Program-made: the position numbers and the translations under genes
DNA from: Geminicoccaceae bacterium
GTDB lineage: Bacteria; Pseudomonadota; Alphaproteobacteria; Geminicoccales; Geminicoccaceae
Reading direction: 5' to 3'
DNA: 64,000 nucleotides
Assembly: GCA_025999455.1 (NCBI GenBank)
Contig: AP024683.1
Location: forward strand, 1,991,501-2,055,500
Shown here: positions 13,695 through 24,485 of the stretch, one piece after another
Numbering within the stretch: position 1 is the stretch's first letter
Layout of the letters: each line of letters begins with the position of its first letter
Notes under the pieces: generated by a model
What the model was told of the DNA's origin: nothing
Database searches by the model: none
What the model saw: the letters and a program-made list of their open reading frames with translations, nothing else

Positions 13695-14975
13695 GTCGGT
13701 GACCGGATCAAACCCGGCGAGCCGATCGCCGAGATCGAGACCGACAAGGCGACGATGGAGGTCGAGGCGGTCGAGGAGGGCGTGCTCGCCGAGATCCTGG
13801 TCGCCGAGGGGACCGAGGGGGTGAAGGTGAACACCCCGATCGCGCTCCTGCGCGGCGAGGACGAAGCCGCGGCCCCCGCGCCGGCGACTGCCCCCCGACC
13901 CGCCGCACCGACGCCGAGCACCGCCGCGCCGGCGGCCCCGCAGGTGCTCCGCCCGGTGGCGCACGAGCCCGAGATCCCGGCGGGGGTGCAGATGCGCAAG
14001 CTCACCGTGCGCGAGGCGCTGCGCGACGCCATGGCCGAGGAGATGCGCCGGGACCCCGACGTCTTCTTGATGGGCGAGGAGGTCGGGCAATATCAGGGCG
14101 CTTACAAGGTGAGCCAGGGGCTGCTCGACGAATTCGGCCCCGAACGGGTGATCGACACGCCGATCACCGAATACGGCTTCACCGGGCTCGGCGTCGGTGC
14201 GGCGATGGCCGGGCTCAAGCCGATCGTCGAGTTCATGACGTGGAACTTCGCCATGCAGGCGATCGACCACATCATCAACTCGGCGGCCAAGACGCTCTAC
14301 ATGTCGGGCGGGCAGATGGGCTGCCCGATCGTCTTCCGCGGCCCGAACGGAGCCGCCGCCCGGGTCGCCGCCCAGCACAGCCAAGAATACAGCTCCTGGT
14401 ACGCCCACTGCCCGGGCCTCAAGGTCGTGGCGCCTTGGTCCGCGGCCGATGCCAAGGGCCTCTTGAAGGCCGCGATCCGCGATCCGAACCCGGTCGTCTT
14501 CCTCGAGAACGAGGTGCTCTACGGGCAGAGCTTCGAGGTCCCGGTGCTCGACGATTTCGTCCTGCCGATCGGCCGGGCGAAGATCGTGCGGCCCGGTCGC
14601 GACCTCACGATCACCGCCTTTTCGATCATGGTCGGCCGCGCACTCCAGGCGGCCGAGCAGCTCGCCGCCGCCGGCATCGAGGCCGAGGTGATCGATCTCC
14701 GGACACTTCGCCCGCTCGACGTCGAGACCGTGGTCGCCTCGGTCAAGCGCACGAACCGGCTCCTGTCCGTCGAGGAGGGCTGGCCGGTCTGCGGGATCGG
14801 CGCCGAGCTCGCGGCCCTCATGATGGAGCACGCCTTCGACTGGCTCGACGCCCCGGTCGTGCGGGTGACGGGCAAGGACGTGCCGATGCCCTACGCCGCC
14901 AACCTCGAGCGGATGGCCGTGCCGCAGGTCGAGGACGTGGTGGCGGCGGCCCGCGCGCTGGTCGGCCGGGCCTGA
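13620..14975 (+). CDS. pdhB: Pyruvate dehydrogenase E1 beta subunit with N-terminal lipoyl domain
   Basis: A 451-residue E1 beta subunit. Residues 1-78 are a biotinyl/lipoyl domain with the lipoylation Lys in [15 protein letters not shown]. About 45 residues of Ala/Pro linker follow, and then the E1 beta catalytic part from about residue 125 ([53 protein letters not shown]). The transketolase C-terminal domain finishes the protein. A lipoyl domain on E1 beta is typical of alphaproteobacteria. The first 75 nt are almost identical to the start of pdhC (two differences), showing that the domain was duplicated or is kept alike by gene conversion. Ribosome-binding site AGGAGAA precedes the ATG. 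Confidence 0.97.
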   Translation: MPTPILMPALSPTMTEGNLARWLKKVGDRIKPGEPIAEIETDKATMEVEAVEEGVLAEILVAEGTEGVKVNTPIALLRGEDEAAAPAPATAPRPAAPTPSTAAPAAPQVLRPVAHEPEIPAGVQMRKLTVREALRDAMAEEMRRDPDVFLMGEEVGQYQGAYKVSQGLLDEFGPERVIDTPITEYGFTGLGVGAAMAGLKPIVEFMTWNFAMQAIDHIINSAAKTLYMSGGQMGCPIVFRGPNGAAARVAAQHSQEYSSWYAHCPGLKVVAPWSAADAKGLLKAAIRDPNPVVFLENEVLYGQSFEVPVLDDFVLPIGRAKIVRPGRDLTITAFSIMVGRALQAAEQLAAAGIEAEVIDLRTLRPLDVETVVASVKRTNRLLSVEEGWPVCGIGAELAALMMEHAFDWLDAPVVRVTGKDVPMPYAANLERMAVPQVEDVVAAARALVGRA

Positions 14976-14998
14976 GCGGGCGAGCGGGGAGGGGAACG

Positions 14999-16339
14999 AT
15001 GCCGACGCCGATCCTCATGCCGGCGCTCTCGCCGACCATGACCGAGGGCAATCTCGCGCGCTGGCTCAAGAAGGAGGGCGATCCGGTCCGTCCGGGCGAG
15101 GTCATCGCCGAGATCGAGACCGACAAGGCGACCATGGAGGTCGAGGCGGTCGACGAGGGCGTGCTCGGCAAGATCCTGGTCCCGGCCGGTAGCGAAGGCG
15201 TCAAGGTCAACACCCCGATCGCGCTCTTGCTCGGCGAGGGCGAGGATCCGAGTGCGCTCGCCGGGACAGCGGCGCCGCAGCCGGCCGCGGCCGCTCCCGC
15301 ACCGGCCGCCCCGAGCGCGACTGCCCCCGCCGCCGCACCCGCCGCGGCCCGGCCGAGCGGCAACGGTGTCGCCGCGCCGGGAGCGGCCGCAGCCGCAGGA
15401 GCCGAAGGGCGGATCTTCGCGAGCCCCTTGGCGCGGCGGATGGCGGCCCAGGCCGGGCTCGATCTGCGCACGATCAAGGGCACGGGGCCCGGTGGGCGGA
15501 TCGTCAAGGCCGACATCGAGGCGGCGCTCGCCGCACCGCGCCCGACGGTCGCACCCGCGGCGGCGCCGCCTCCCGCGCCGGCGCCCACCGTGACGGCCCC
15601 GACGGTGGCGCCGCCCGCACCCACACCCGCGCCCGTCACGCCACCGCCGGGCGTGGCCTTCGACGAGATCCCGCTCAACAACATGCGCAAGACCATCGCC
15701 CGGCGGCTCGCCGAGTCGAAGGCCACGATCCCGCATTTCTATCTGACGATCGACGTCCGGCTCGACGCGCTCTTGGATCTCCGGGCCAAGCTCAACGCCC
15801 GACCGAACGTCGACTACAAGCTCTCGGTCAACGATTTCGTCATCAAGGCGGTGGCCTTGGCCCTGCGCAAGGTCCCCGACTGCAACGCGAGCTTCGCGGG
15901 TGACCGGATCCTGCGCTACCGCGACGTCGACGTCGCCGTCGCGGTGGCGATCGAAGGTGGGCTGATCACCCCCGTCGTCCGCAGGGCCGATCAGAAGACG
16001 CTCTCGGTGATCTCGGCCGAGATGAAGGACCTCGCCGCACGCGCCCGGGCCGGCAAGCTCAAGCCCGAGGAGTTCCAGGGCGGCGGCTTCACGATCTCGA
16101 ACCTCGGCATGTACGGGATCCGCGAGTTCGCGGCGATCATCAACCCGCCGCAGGCCTGCATCCTGGCGGTCGGTGCCGGCGAGAAGCGGCCCGTGGTCGA
16201 AGGCGACGCGATCGTCGTGCGCACGCTCATGACGGTCACCCTCTCGACCGATCACCGGGTCGTCGACGGCGCGCTCGGCGCGGAGTTCCTGCAGGCCTTC
16301 AAGGCCCTGATCGAGGACCCGATGGGGCTCCTCGTCTAA
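14999..16339 (+). CDS. pdhC: Pyruvate dehydrogenase E2, dihydrolipoamide acetyltransferase
   Basis: The 446-residue acetyltransferase core of the pyruvate dehydrogenase complex. An N-terminal lipoyl domain carries the modified Lys in [15 protein letters not shown]. It is followed by an Ala/Pro linker, a peripheral-subunit-binding domain (residues about 138-175; [16 protein letters not shown] and [14 protein letters not shown]) that docks E1 or E3, a second Ala/Pro linker, and the catalytic domain from about 220. The active-site His and Asp are in [16 protein letters not shown]. The start is 23 nt after pdhB behind GGGGAGGGGAA. The stop codon overlaps by three bases the stop of a convergent small gene. 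Confidence 0.97.
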   Translation: MPTPILMPALSPTMTEGNLARWLKKEGDPVRPGEVIAEIETDKATMEVEAVDEGVLGKILVPAGSEGVKVNTPIALLLGEGEDPSALAGTAAPQPAAAAPAPAAPSATAPAAAPAAARPSGNGVAAPGAAAAAGAEGRIFASPLARRMAAQAGLDLRTIKGTGPGGRIVKADIEAALAAPRPTVAPAAAPPPAPAPTVTAPTVAPPAPTPAPVTPPPGVAFDEIPLNNMRKTIARRLAESKATIPHFYLTIDVRLDALLDLRAKLNARPNVDYKLSVNDFVIKAVALALRKVPDCNASFAGDRILRYRDVDVAVAVAIEGGLITPVVRRADQKTLSVISAEMKDLAARARAGKLKPEEFQGGGFTISNLGMYGIREFAAIINPPQACILAVGAGEKRPVVEGDAIVVRTLMTVTLSTDHRVVDGALGAEFLQAFKALIEDPMGLLV

Positions 16340-16692
16340 GGCGCGGCGGAGCGCTGCGCGGGCGAGGGGTCTTGCGAGCCGGGCGCCTGTCGGCTCGGCC
16401 AGGCGGGGTTCGTCCCCGGTGCCGGGGAGCGGTCGGTCCGGACCCGGCCCGCGACCGAGCCCTCCCAAGGATCCGGGCAGGTGCAGGGCTCGCCCGTGGG
16501 CTGGGGCGGGCTCGAACAGTAGGCGGCGGGGGTGACGCACACCCAGACCCGGGCGGGGGCACCCGCCGCCGGTCGGGCCGGCTCGCGGCCGATCGGGTGC
16601 AGCGGCGGTCCCCGCGCCAACCAGGCACCGGCCGCGATCGTCGCGAGCAGGCCGAGGGTCGCGGCGAGCGCCGCGAGCGGTCCGGTCCTCAT
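16336..16692 (-). CDS. Small membrane-anchored or secreted Cys-containing protein, unknown
   Basis: A 118-residue product with a hydrophobic N-terminal segment ([20 protein letters not shown]), either a signal anchor or a signal peptide. A segment with four cysteines follows ([11 protein letters not shown], then CTCPDPWEG), and then a Pro/Arg/Ser-rich tail. The closely spaced Cys pairs suggest disulfides or metal binding in the periplasm. Third-position GC is high and the frame is intact. It is convergent with pdhC, overlapping only at the stop codons, and is divergent from asd. I do not recognise a named family, so the function is unknown. Confidence 0.55.
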   Translation of the reverse strand: MRTGPLAALAATLGLLATIAAGAWLARGPPLHPIGREPARPAAGAPARVWVCVTPAAYCSSPPQPTGEPCTCPDPWEGSVAGRVRTDRSPAPGTNPAWPSRQAPGSQDPSPAQRSAAP

Positions 16693-16848
16693 CGGGGCGT
16701 TCCTCCGACGGGTGTTCCCCTCGATCTAGCACGTCACGCGCGCGAAGGGGTGACGCGGGTCACCGGACGGGGGCGCGCCGATCGGTCCCTTTCGTGCGGG
16801 CGCGAAAAGGCCTAAGGCTCGCCGCGGACGGAGCGTGGGACGAGGATC

Positions 16849-17865
16849 ATGGGCTACAGGGTCGCCGTGGTGGGCGCCACGGGTGCGGTCGGCAACGAGA
16901 TGCTGCAGATCCTGGCCGAGCGGGAATTCCCGGTCGACGAGGTCGTGGCACTCGCCTCCGAGAGGTCGATCGGCAAGAAGGTGAGCTTCGGCGATGATCG
17001 CACGCTCGACGTGCTCGACCTCGAGCGGTTCGACTTCCGCGGTTTCGACATCGCGCTCTTCTCGCCGGGCGCCAAGGTCTCGGCCGTGCACGCGCCGCGT
17101 GCCGCCGCCGCCGGCTGCGTCGTGATCGACAACACCTCGCACTTCCGTATGGACCCGGACGTTCCGCTCGTGGTCCCGGAAGTCAATCGCGAAGCGCTCC
17201 GCTACTTCCACAAAAAGAACATCATCGCCAATCCCAATTGCTCGACGATCCAGATGGTCGTCGCCTTGAACCCGATCCACCGCGTCGCGCGGATCAAGCG
17301 GGTCGTCGTCGCCACCTACCAATCGGTCTCGGGCGCCGGCAAAGAGGCGATGGACGAGCTCTTCGAGCACACCAAAGCCATTTACATGAACGAGCGGAAG
17401 GAGCCGGTCAACTTCCCGAAGTCGATCGCCTTCAACCTGATCCCGCAGATCGACGTCTTCATGGAGGACGGCTCGACCAAGGAAGAGTGGAAGATGGTGG
17501 TCGAGACCAAGAAGATCCTCGACCCGAAGATCCAGGTGACCGCGACCTGCGTGCGCGTGCCCGTGTTCGTGGGCCATTCCGAGGCGGTCAACGTCGAGCT
17601 CGAAAGTCCGCTCTCGGCCGAGGAGGCGCGCGAGCTCCTCGACGAGGCGCCGGGTGTCGTCGTGGTCGATCGGCGCGAGGCGGGCGGCTACATGACGCCC
17701 ACCGAGGCGGCGGGTGAATATGCGGTGTTCGTCTCGCGGATCCGCGAGGACCCGACCGTGCCGCACGGACTCAATCTCTGGGTGGTCGCGGACAATCTGC
17801 GCAAAGGCGCCGCCTTGAACGCCGTGCAGATCGCCGAGTGCCTGGTCGAGGACGGGCTCCTCTGA
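16849..17865 (+). CDS. asd: Aspartate-semialdehyde dehydrogenase
   Basis: The 338-residue enzyme reduces beta-aspartyl phosphate to aspartate semialdehyde, the branch point to lysine/diaminopimelate, threonine and methionine. It has the N-terminal NADP-binding motif VAVVGATGAVGNEML, the nucleophilic Cys in IANPNCSTIQMV, YQSVSGAGKEAMDEL, and the substrate-binding RVPVFVGHSEAVNVE. Length is standard. The gene probably starts its own transcript, since the upstream gene is divergent. xseA begins 17 nt after its stop. Confidence 0.97.
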   Translation: MGYRVAVVGATGAVGNEMLQILAEREFPVDEVVALASERSIGKKVSFGDDRTLDVLDLERFDFRGFDIALFSPGAKVSAVHAPRAAAAGCVVIDNTSHFRMDPDVPLVVPEVNREALRYFHKKNIIANPNCSTIQMVVALNPIHRVARIKRVVVATYQSVSGAGKEAMDELFEHTKAIYMNERKEPVNFPKSIAFNLIPQIDVFMEDGSTKEEWKMVVETKKILDPKIQVTATCVRVPVFVGHSEAVNVELESPLSAEEARELLDEAPGVVVVDRREAGGYMTPTEAAGEYAVFVSRIREDPTVPHGLNLWVVADNLRKGAALNAVQIAECLVEDGLL

Positions 17866-17882
17866 GCTGATCGCGCGGTCCC

Positions 17883-19316
17883 GTGCCGATCGCCACCGCC
17901 GCACCGAGCCCGGCCGGGAACGTCCCCGAGCTCAGCGTCTCCGAGCTCGCCTTCGCCCTCAAGCGCACGGTCGAGCAGGCCTTCGGCCTCGTGCGGGTGC
18001 GCGGCGAGCTCTCCGGCTTCAAGCGCCACGCCTCGGGCCATCTCTACTTCTCGATCAAGGACGAGAAGGCGGTGCTCGACTGCGTGGCCTGGCGGTCGAG
18101 CCTGCCCAAGCTCACCTTCGAGCCCGAGGACGGGCTCGAGGTCGTCTGCACCGGCCGGCTCACCACGTATCCCGGCCGCTCCAAGTACCAGCTCGTCGTC
18201 GAGCGGATGGAGCCCGCGGGTGTGGGCGCGCTCATGGCGCTGCTCGAGGAGCGCAAGCGCAAGCTCGCGGCCGAGGGCCTCTTCGACGCTGCGCGCAAGC
18301 GGCCCTTGCCGTTCCTGCCGCGGGTCGTGGGCGTCGTCACCTCGCCCACGGGGGCCGTGATCCGCGACATCCTCCATCGGCTCGCCGAACGCTTCCCGGT
18401 CCGGGTGATCCTCTGGCCCGTGGCGGTCCAGGGCGAGGGGGCGGCCGAGCAGGTGGCAGCCGCGATCCGCGGTTTCTCGCGGCTTCCCGAAGGCGGTCCC
18501 GTGCCGCGTCCCGACGTCGTCATCGTCGCCCGCGGCGGCGGCTCGATCGAGGATCTCTGGGCGTTCAACGAGGAGATCGTGGTGTGGGCCGCGGCCGCGT
18601 CGACGATCCCCTTGATCTCGGCCGTGGGCCACGAGACCGACACGACGCTCATCGATCTGGCGGCCGACCGGCGCGCCCCTACACCCACCGCCGCGGCGGA
18701 GATGGCGGTCCCGGTCCGCGCCGATCTCCTGGCCCGGCTCTCGACCCAGGCGCATCGGCTCGAATCCGCGATCCTGCGCGAGCTGCGCGGCCGGCGCGAG
18801 CGGCTCGAGGGGCTGCGCCGGGGCCTGCCCGAGCCGCGCCGGCTCCTCGCCACGGCCGCCCAGCGGCTCGACGATCTCGCCGAGCGGCTCGAGCTGCGCA
18901 GCCCCGAGGCCGTGGTCGAGAGCCTGCGCGAGCGGCTCGTCGTGCGTGCCCGGAGGCTCGAGGAGCTCGTGCGCGATCGGCTCGGCCGCCAGCTTCTGCG
19001 GCTCGACGCGCTCGGCCGCCGGCTCGACCCGAGCCGGCTCGGCGAGCGGATCGCCGCCGCGCGCCGCGCCCTCGACCAGCTCGGCCGCCACCTCGAGAGC
19101 TTGAGCCACGAGCGGGTGCTGGAGCGCGGCTACGTGATCGTCCGGGCGCGCAGCGACGGGCGGGTGGTCCCGCGCCTTTCCGCCCTCGGCGGCGAGAGCG
19201 CGCTCGAGCTGCAGTTCGCCGACGGCCGTCTCGACGTCCTGCGCGAGGGGCCGACCGGGGCCGGACGGCGCGCTCGGCCCGCCGCCGATCCACCCGATCA
19301 GGGAAGGCTCCTGTGA
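17883..19316 (+). CDS. xseA: Exodeoxyribonuclease VII large subunit
   Basis: A 477-residue large subunit of exonuclease VII, which with XseB degrades single-stranded DNA in both directions. The N-terminal OB-fold (residues about 15-115; FGLVRVRGELSGFKRHASGH and LYFSIKDEKAVLDCV) is followed by the catalytic region (VVGVVTSPTGAVIRDILHR, RPDVVIVARGGGSIEDLWAF, SAVGHETDTTLIDLAADRR). A long Arg/Leu-rich coiled coil comes next, and then the C-terminal ERGYVIVR segment. The start is a GTG at 17883. The stop overlaps the mazG start (GTGA). Confidence 0.96.
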   Translation: MPIATAAPSPAGNVPELSVSELAFALKRTVEQAFGLVRVRGELSGFKRHASGHLYFSIKDEKAVLDCVAWRSSLPKLTFEPEDGLEVVCTGRLTTYPGRSKYQLVVERMEPAGVGALMALLEERKRKLAAEGLFDAARKRPLPFLPRVVGVVTSPTGAVIRDILHRLAERFPVRVILWPVAVQGEGAAEQVAAAIRGFSRLPEGGPVPRPDVVIVARGGGSIEDLWAFNEEIVVWAAAASTIPLISAVGHETDTTLIDLAADRRAPTPTAAAEMAVPVRADLLARLSTQAHRLESAILRELRGRRERLEGLRRGLPEPRRLLATAAQRLDDLAERLELRSPEAVVESLRERLVVRARRLEELVRDRLGRQLLRLDALGRRLDPSRLGERIAAARRALDQLGRHLESLSHERVLERGYVIVRARSDGRVVPRLSALGGESALELQFADGRLDVLREGPTGAGRRARPAADPPDQGRLL

Positions 19317-20149
19317 GCGAGGATCCGCGGGACCGGAGCCGCCCGGGGATCGAGCGGCTCCTCGAGGTCATGCGCCGGCTGCGCGACCCGGGGAAGGGCT
19401 GCCCCTGGGACAAGGAGCAGACCTTCGCGACCATCGCGCCCTACACGATCGAGGAGGCCTACGAGGTCGCCGACGCGATCCGCCGCGAGGCCTGGGAGGA
19501 GCTCCGGGGCGAGCTCGGCGATCTTCTGCTGCAGGTCGTCTACCACGCGCAGATGGCGCGCGAGGCCGGGCTCTTCGATTTCGACGCGGTGGCGCACGGC
19601 ATCGCCGACAAGATGATCCGCCGACACCCCCACGTCTTCGGCGATGCCGTGGTCGAGAGTGCGGCGGCGCAGCGGCAGGCCTGGGAGGAGGTCAAGGCGG
19701 CGGAGCGGGCGCGCGAGGTGGCCGACCCCTCGGTGCTCGCGGGCCTGCCCCTGGCGCTGCCGGCCCTCACCCGCGCCGAGAAGCTGCAGCGACGGGCGGC
19801 GCGGATCGGCTTCGACTGGCCCGAGCCGGCGCCGATCCTTTCCAAGATCGAGGAGGAGCTCGACGAGGTGCGGGCCTCGCTCGCCGCCCGGGAGCCCAAG
19901 GAAAAACTCGCCGAGGAGCTGGGCGATCTCCTCTTCGCCGTCGTCAACCTCGCGCGGCGGCTCGAGGTCGACGCGGAAGAGGCGCTCCGCGCCGCCAACG
20001 CCAAGTTCGAGCGCCGCTTCCGCGCGGTCGAGGAACGCGCCCGGGCGGCCGGCTCCGACCCCGCGAGCCTGGGGCTCGAAGCCCTCGACCGGCTCTGGGA
20101 GGAGGTCAAGGCCGGCGAGCGCGACGGATCGGGGTCGGGCGGCGCGTGA
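19313..20149 (+). CDS. mazG: Nucleoside triphosphate pyrophosphohydrolase MazG
   Basis: The 278-residue protein has two MazG domains, as in E. coli MazG (263 residues), and hydrolyses NTPs to NMP and pyrophosphate. The first domain carries KGCPWDKEQTF, the metal-binding EEAYEVADAI and the ELGDLLLQVVYHAQ region; the second has KIEEELDEVRAS and EELGDLLFAVVNLARR. The GTG start at 19313 overlaps the xseA stop. In many alphaproteobacteria mazG adjoins hflX; here hflX is about 4.3 kb away on the other strand. Confidence 0.95.
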   Translation: MSEDPRDRSRPGIERLLEVMRRLRDPGKGCPWDKEQTFATIAPYTIEEAYEVADAIRREAWEELRGELGDLLLQVVYHAQMAREAGLFDFDAVAHGIADKMIRRHPHVFGDAVVESAAAQRQAWEEVKAAERAREVADPSVLAGLPLALPALTRAEKLQRRAARIGFDWPEPAPILSKIEEELDEVRASLAAREPKEKLAEELGDLLFAVVNLARRLEVDAEEALRAANAKFERRFRAVEERARAAGSDPASLGLEALDRLWEEVKAGERDGSGSGGA

Positions 20150-20158
20150 GGCGCGGGA

Positions 20159-20677
20159 TCAGTCGAGCTCGCGCGGCTTCCAGAAGGCGAGGAGCTCGGC
20201 GCCGCCGGGCCCGACCTCGGCCCAGTGCTCGACCGGGAAGCGGAGCCGGGCCAGGGCACCGGTCGGGAATTTCTGGACGAGCCCGGTTCGAACGGCCGCG
20301 GGTGCCTGCGCGCCGACCAGGAGGAGCGCCAAACGGTGGAAGCCCGGATCGTGGCCCACGAGCATGAGCGAGCGGATGCCGTCGTCCTGCGCCCGCACGA
20401 GCTTCAACATCGCCTCCTCGCTCGCGAGGTAGAGCTCGTCGAGATGGCGCACCTCGAGCGGCCGCGGCAGCTCGGCCTGGACGAGCTCGAGCGTGCGGAC
20501 GGCGCGCACCGCCGTCGAGCAGAGCACGAGGTCCGGCAAAAGGCCCTCGCGGGCGAGGAGCCGGCCGATCTTCTTGGCCGCCTTGCGGCCGCGCGGGGCG
20601 AGATCGCGGGCATGGTCCTCGAGGCCCGGCACGTCCCAGGCGGATTTGGCGTGGCGCAGGAGCAGGAGCTCGCGCAT
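20159..20677 (-). CDS. SixA-type histidine phosphatase
   Basis: A 172-residue member of the histidine phosphatase (phosphoglycerate mutase-like) superfamily. The phosphorylated His lies in [11 protein letters not shown], followed by Arg in [14 protein letters not shown], the acidic residues of [13 protein letters not shown], and the second catalytic His in [11 protein letters not shown]. Length and motif spacing fit the SixA subgroup, whose E. coli member dephosphorylates phosphohistidine on signalling proteins; the target here is unknown. It is convergent with mazG, with 9 nt between the stops, and lies next to ppk on the opposite strand. Confidence 0.88.
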   Translation of the reverse strand: MRELLLLRHAKSAWDVPGLEDHARDLAPRGRKAAKKIGRLLAREGLLPDLVLCSTAVRAVRTLELVQAELPRPLEVRHLDELYLASEEAMLKLVRAQDDGIRSLMLVGHDPGFHRLALLLVGAQAPAAVRTGLVQKFPTGALARLRFPVEHWAEVGPGGAELLAFWKPRELD

Positions 20678-20793
20678 CCGACCCGTCCTTCCCGCCGCCT
20701 CGGCGGCTCGTCATGACAGCGTCCATGCAGGAAGATAGATTGGCTGTCGAGCGGCGCCGCGGCCGAGGTGGGCGGCGGAGGAAGGAGCGCTCG

Positions 20794-22980
20794 ATGCTCG
20801 AAGACGCCCGACACGAATCGAACGGCGAGACGGTCGCGGAGCGCGGGGCGGCGAGGCTCGTGCCGCGCCCCGAATACTTCATCAATCGCGAGCTCTCCTG
20901 GCTCGCCTTCAACGAGCGTGTGCTGGAGGAAGCGTCGAACGAGGCCTATCCGCTGCTCGAGCGGCTGCGGTTCCTTTCGATCTCGGCCTCCAACCTCGAC
21001 GAATTCTACATGGTCCGGGTGGCGGGCCTCAAAGGCCTCGTCGCGGCCGGTGTGACGACCACCGGACCGGACGGGCTCGGGCCGAAGGAGCAGCTAGCGG
21101 CGATCCAGGAGCGGGTGGCCGAGGTGTTCCGCAAGCAGAACGCCTGCTGGCACGAGCTCGTGCGACTCCTGCGCCAGGTGGGTGTGGTCGTGCTCGACGT
21201 CGACGAGCTCGGCCCCGAGGAGCTCGCGAGCCTGCGCGCCCGCTTCGTCGACGAGGCGCTCGCGGTCCTGACGCCGATCGCGATCGACCCGGCGCATCCC
21301 TTCCCCTTCATCCCGAACCTCGGGATGGGCGTGGTCCTCGAGCTCGAGCGGCCCAAGGGCGACACGATCGTCGGGCTCGTGCTCTTGCCGGCCAAGCTCG
21401 AGCGGTTCGTGCGCCTGCCCGGCGAGGGCATCCGCTTCGTCCGGATGGAGCAGCTCGTCTCGCGCTTCGCCGACCTCCTCTTCCCGGGCTTCACGGTGCG
21501 GGGCCAGGGCTGCTTCCGCGTGATCCGCGACAGCGACATCGAGATCGAGGAGGAGGCCGAGGACCTCGTCCGGCTGTTCGAGGTGCTCTTGAAGCGGCGC
21601 CGGCGCGGCAACGTCATCCGGCTCAAGGTCGAAGCCTCGATGCCCGAGGGGCTCAAGGAGTTCTTGTGCGAGCGGCTCGGCGTGCCGATCGGCGACATGT
21701 TCTCGCTCGAAGGCATCCTCGGGCTCGCCGATGCCAAGCAGCTCATCGTCGACGAGCGGCCGGATCTGCTCTTCCCGCCCTTCACGGCGCGCTATCCCGA
21801 GCGCATCAAGGACTTCGGCGGCGATTGTTTCGCCGCGATCCGGCACAAGGATTTCGTCGTTCACCACCCGTTCGAGAGCTTCGACGTCGTCGTCCAGTTC
21901 CTCTTGCAGGCGGCGCGCGATCCGAACGTCGTGGCGATCAAGCAGACGCTCTACCGGACGAGCGACGACAGCCCGATCGTAGCGGCGCTCATCGAGGCGG
22001 CCGAGGCCGGCAAATCGGTGACCGCGATGGTCGAGCTCAAGGCTCGCTTCGACGAGGAGCGCAACATCCGCTGGGCGAGGCGGCTCGAGCGGGCCGGCGT
22101 GCAGGTCGTCTACGGCTTCATCGAGCTCAAGACGCACGCCAAGGTTTCGATGGTGGTGCGCCGCGAGCAGGGCGGGCTCAGGACCTACGTCCATTTCGGC
22201 ACGGGCAACTACCACCCGATCACCGCCAAGATCTACACCGATCTCTCCTTCTTCACCTGCGATCCGGCACTCGGCCGCGACGCGGCGCGCGCCTTCAACT
22301 TCATGACCGGCTACGCCCGGCCGGTCGACCTCGAGAAGATCGCGCTCGCCCCCGTGAACCTGCGCGAAACCCTCGAGGCCCTGATCGCGGCCGAGATGGA
22401 GCACGCCCGGGCCGGTCGCCGCGCCCAGATCTGGGCCAAGCTCAACTCGCTCGTCGACGAGCAGATCATCATGCGGCTCTACGAAGCCTCCTGCGCCGGC
22501 GTGAAGATCGACCTCGTCGTGCGCGGCATCTGCTGCTTGCGGCCGGGTGTGCCGGGCTTGTCCGAGAACATCCGGGTCAAGAGCATCGTCGGCCGGTTCC
22601 TGGAGCACGGCCGGATCGTCTGTTTCGGCAACGGCCAGGGGCTGCCGTCGAAGAAGGCCAAGGTGTTCATCTCCTCGGCCGATTGGATGCAGCGCAACCT
22701 CTCGCGGCGCGTCGAGACCCTGGTCCCGATCGAGAACGAGACCGTGCACCAGCAGATCCTCTTCCAGGTCATGGTCGCCAATCTCAAGGACGACACGAAC
22801 AGCTGGATCCTGCGCGCCGACGGGACCTACGAGCGGGTCCGGCCGGGCCCCGAGCCCTTCTCGGCCCACACCTATTTCATGACCAATCCGAGCCTCTCGG
22901 GCCGCGGCAGCGCGCTCCGCCGGCGCGGCTCCGGGCCGCGCGCGCTCGCCGACCACGTGCTCGAGCCGGCCGCCGAATGA
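20794..22980 (+). CDS. ppk: Polyphosphate kinase 1
   Basis: The 728-residue PPK1 makes polyphosphate reversibly from ATP. Visible landmarks are the N-terminal [40 protein letters not shown], the core [20 protein letters not shown], and the autophosphorylated His region [20 protein letters not shown]. The second PLD-like repeat carries [16 protein letters not shown] chose the ATG at 20794, which has a strong GGAAGGAG six bases upstream; earlier in-frame ATGs at 20713 and 20725 would add an unconserved Arg/Gly-rich stretch. The stop overlaps the ppx start as ATGA, so synthesis and degradation of polyphosphate are co-translated. Confidence 0.96.
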   Translation: MLEDARHESNGETVAERGAARLVPRPEYFINRELSWLAFNERVLEEASNEAYPLLERLRFLSISASNLDEFYMVRVAGLKGLVAAGVTTTGPDGLGPKEQLAAIQERVAEVFRKQNACWHELVRLLRQVGVVVLDVDELGPEELASLRARFVDEALAVLTPIAIDPAHPFPFIPNLGMGVVLELERPKGDTIVGLVLLPAKLERFVRLPGEGIRFVRMEQLVSRFADLLFPGFTVRGQGCFRVIRDSDIEIEEEAEDLVRLFEVLLKRRRRGNVIRLKVEASMPEGLKEFLCERLGVPIGDMFSLEGILGLADAKQLIVDERPDLLFPPFTARYPERIKDFGGDCFAAIRHKDFVVHHPFESFDVVVQFLLQAARDPNVVAIKQTLYRTSDDSPIVAALIEAAEAGKSVTAMVELKARFDEERNIRWARRLERAGVQVVYGFIELKTHAKVSMVVRREQGGLRTYVHFGTGNYHPITAKIYTDLSFFTCDPALGRDAARAFNFMTGYARPVDLEKIALAPVNLRETLEALIAAEMEHARAGRRAQIWAKLNSLVDEQIIMRLYEASCAGVKIDLVVRGICCLRPGVPGLSENIRVKSIVGRFLEHGRIVCFGNGQGLPSKKAKVFISSADWMQRNLSRRVETLVPIENETVHQQILFQVMVANLKDDTNSWILRADGTYERVRPGPEPFSAHTYFMTNPSLSGRGSALRRRGSGPRALADHVLEPAAE

Positions 22981-24485
22981 CACCCCCGCTCGGGGCGGGC
23001 GGGCCGCCCGTCGCGGTCGTCGACCTCGGGTCGAACTCGATCCGGCTCGTGGTCTACGAGCGGCTCGCCCGCGCGCCGCTCTCGCGCTTCAACGAGCGCC
23101 GCTTCTGCGGCCTCGGCCGCGAGCTCGAGGTCACCGGCCGGCTCGCGCCCGAGGCGATCGGCCCGGCCCTGCGGACGCTCCGCCGCTACACCTGGCTCGC
23201 CCGGGCCTCGGGCTGCGAGCGGGTCGAGATCCTCGCGACCGCAGCCGTGCGCCGAGCGGCCGACGGGCCCGAATTCGTGCGCGCGGTCGAGGCCACGACC
23301 GGCGAACGGGTGCGGGTCGTTTCGGGCGAGGAGGAGGCCCGGCTCTCCGCCCTGGGCGTGCGCTGCGGCTTCCACGAGCCCTCGGGCTTCGTGGGCGATC
23401 TGGGCGGCGGCAGCGTCGAGCTCGCCCGGCTCGGCCCGGACGACGGCGCGCCGGCAGGCGTCTCGCTGCCGATCGGCGCACTCGCCGTGGGCGAAGCGCT
23501 CCGCCAGGACCGCGGCGGCGTCGAAGCCCGGATCCGGGCCGTGCTCGAGGATTTCCCCGAGCTCCGCGGGGCGGCGCGGGGGCGCGACCTCTACCTCGTG
23601 GGCGGGAGCTGGCGGAGCATCGGCCGCGCCCACATGGCCATCGCCGACACGCCCTTGAAGGTCGTCCACGGCCTCACGCTCGCGCCCGCGGAGACGATCC
23701 GGTTCTGCCGCGAGCTCGCCGCGCTCGACCCCAGGGGCCGCGCCCGGGTGCCGGGCGTCTCGCGGCGGCGGCTCGACCTCTTGCCGGCGGGGGCGCTCCT
23801 CCTCGAGCAGGTCGTGCGCCTCCTCGAGCCCGACCGCGTCGTCTTCTCGGCTACGGGCCTGCGCGAGGGGCGGCTCTTCGAGTGGCTCGAGCCCGAGGTG
23901 CGCGCGCAAGATCCGCTTTTGGCCGGCTGCGCCGATCTCGGCGCCCGCGACGGGCGGACGGTCGCGATCGGCCCGGCGCTCGCCGAGTGGACCGCACCGC
24001 TCTTCGCGGGCGAGGCGCCGGCCGAGGCGCGGCTGCGCACCGCCGTCTGCCTCGTCTCCGACACGGCCTGGCGGGAACATCCCGAGAGCCGGGCGCGCGA
24101 CGCCTTCTTCACGCTCGCCCACTACCCGCTCTTCGGGATCGACCATGTCGAGCGGGCCTTCTTGGCCTACGCGCTCTTCTGCCGCTACGAGGGAAAGCGC
24201 GACGACCCGGCGATCGCCCGGATCGTGGGCCTGCTCGACAAACCGCAGCGCCGCCGGGCCGAGGCGCTCGGGGCCGCCCTCGACCTCGGCTTCCGGCTTT
24301 CGGGCGGCCTCGCCCAGGTCCTGCCCGCCTGCCGGATCCGCCGCGAAGGTGCCGTGCTCGTACTCGAGCTCGATCATCCGGCCGTCGATCCCGAGGACGA
24401 TGCGGTCGTGGGCCGGCTCGAGACGCTCGTTTCGACCCTCGGCCTCGATCGGGCCGAGATCAGGGGGCGGTCGCGGCCGGCCTGA
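22977..24485 (+). CDS. ppx: Exopolyphosphatase (Ppx/GppA family)
   Basis: A 502-residue protein of the actin-like Ppx/GppA family, which removes terminal phosphate from polyphosphate or hydrolyses pppGpp. The two phosphate-binding loops are [16 protein letters not shown] at the N-terminus and [15 protein letters not shown] around residue 145. A C-terminal HD-like helical domain follows (from about 320). The start overlaps the ppk stop, the usual pairing. The 3' end overlaps the convergent hflX by 26 nt. Which of the two activities dominates cannot be told from sequence. Confidence 0.94.
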   Translation: MTPPLGAGGPPVAVVDLGSNSIRLVVYERLARAPLSRFNERRFCGLGRELEVTGRLAPEAIGPALRTLRRYTWLARASGCERVEILATAAVRRAADGPEFVRAVEATTGERVRVVSGEEEARLSALGVRCGFHEPSGFVGDLGGGSVELARLGPDDGAPAGVSLPIGALAVGEALRQDRGGVEARIRAVLEDFPELRGAARGRDLYLVGGSWRSIGRAHMAIADTPLKVVHGLTLAPAETIRFCRELAALDPRGRARVPGVSRRRLDLLPAGALLLEQVVRLLEPDRVVFSATGLREGRLFEWLEPEVRAQDPLLAGCADLGARDGRTVAIGPALAEWTAPLFAGEAPAEARLRTAVCLVSDTAWREHPESRARDAFFTLAHYPLFGIDHVERAFLAYALFCRYEGKRDDPAIARIVGLLDKPQRRRAEALGAALDLGFRLSGGLAQVLPACRIRREGAVLVLELDHPAVDPEDDAVVGRLETLVSTLGLDRAEIRGRSRPA

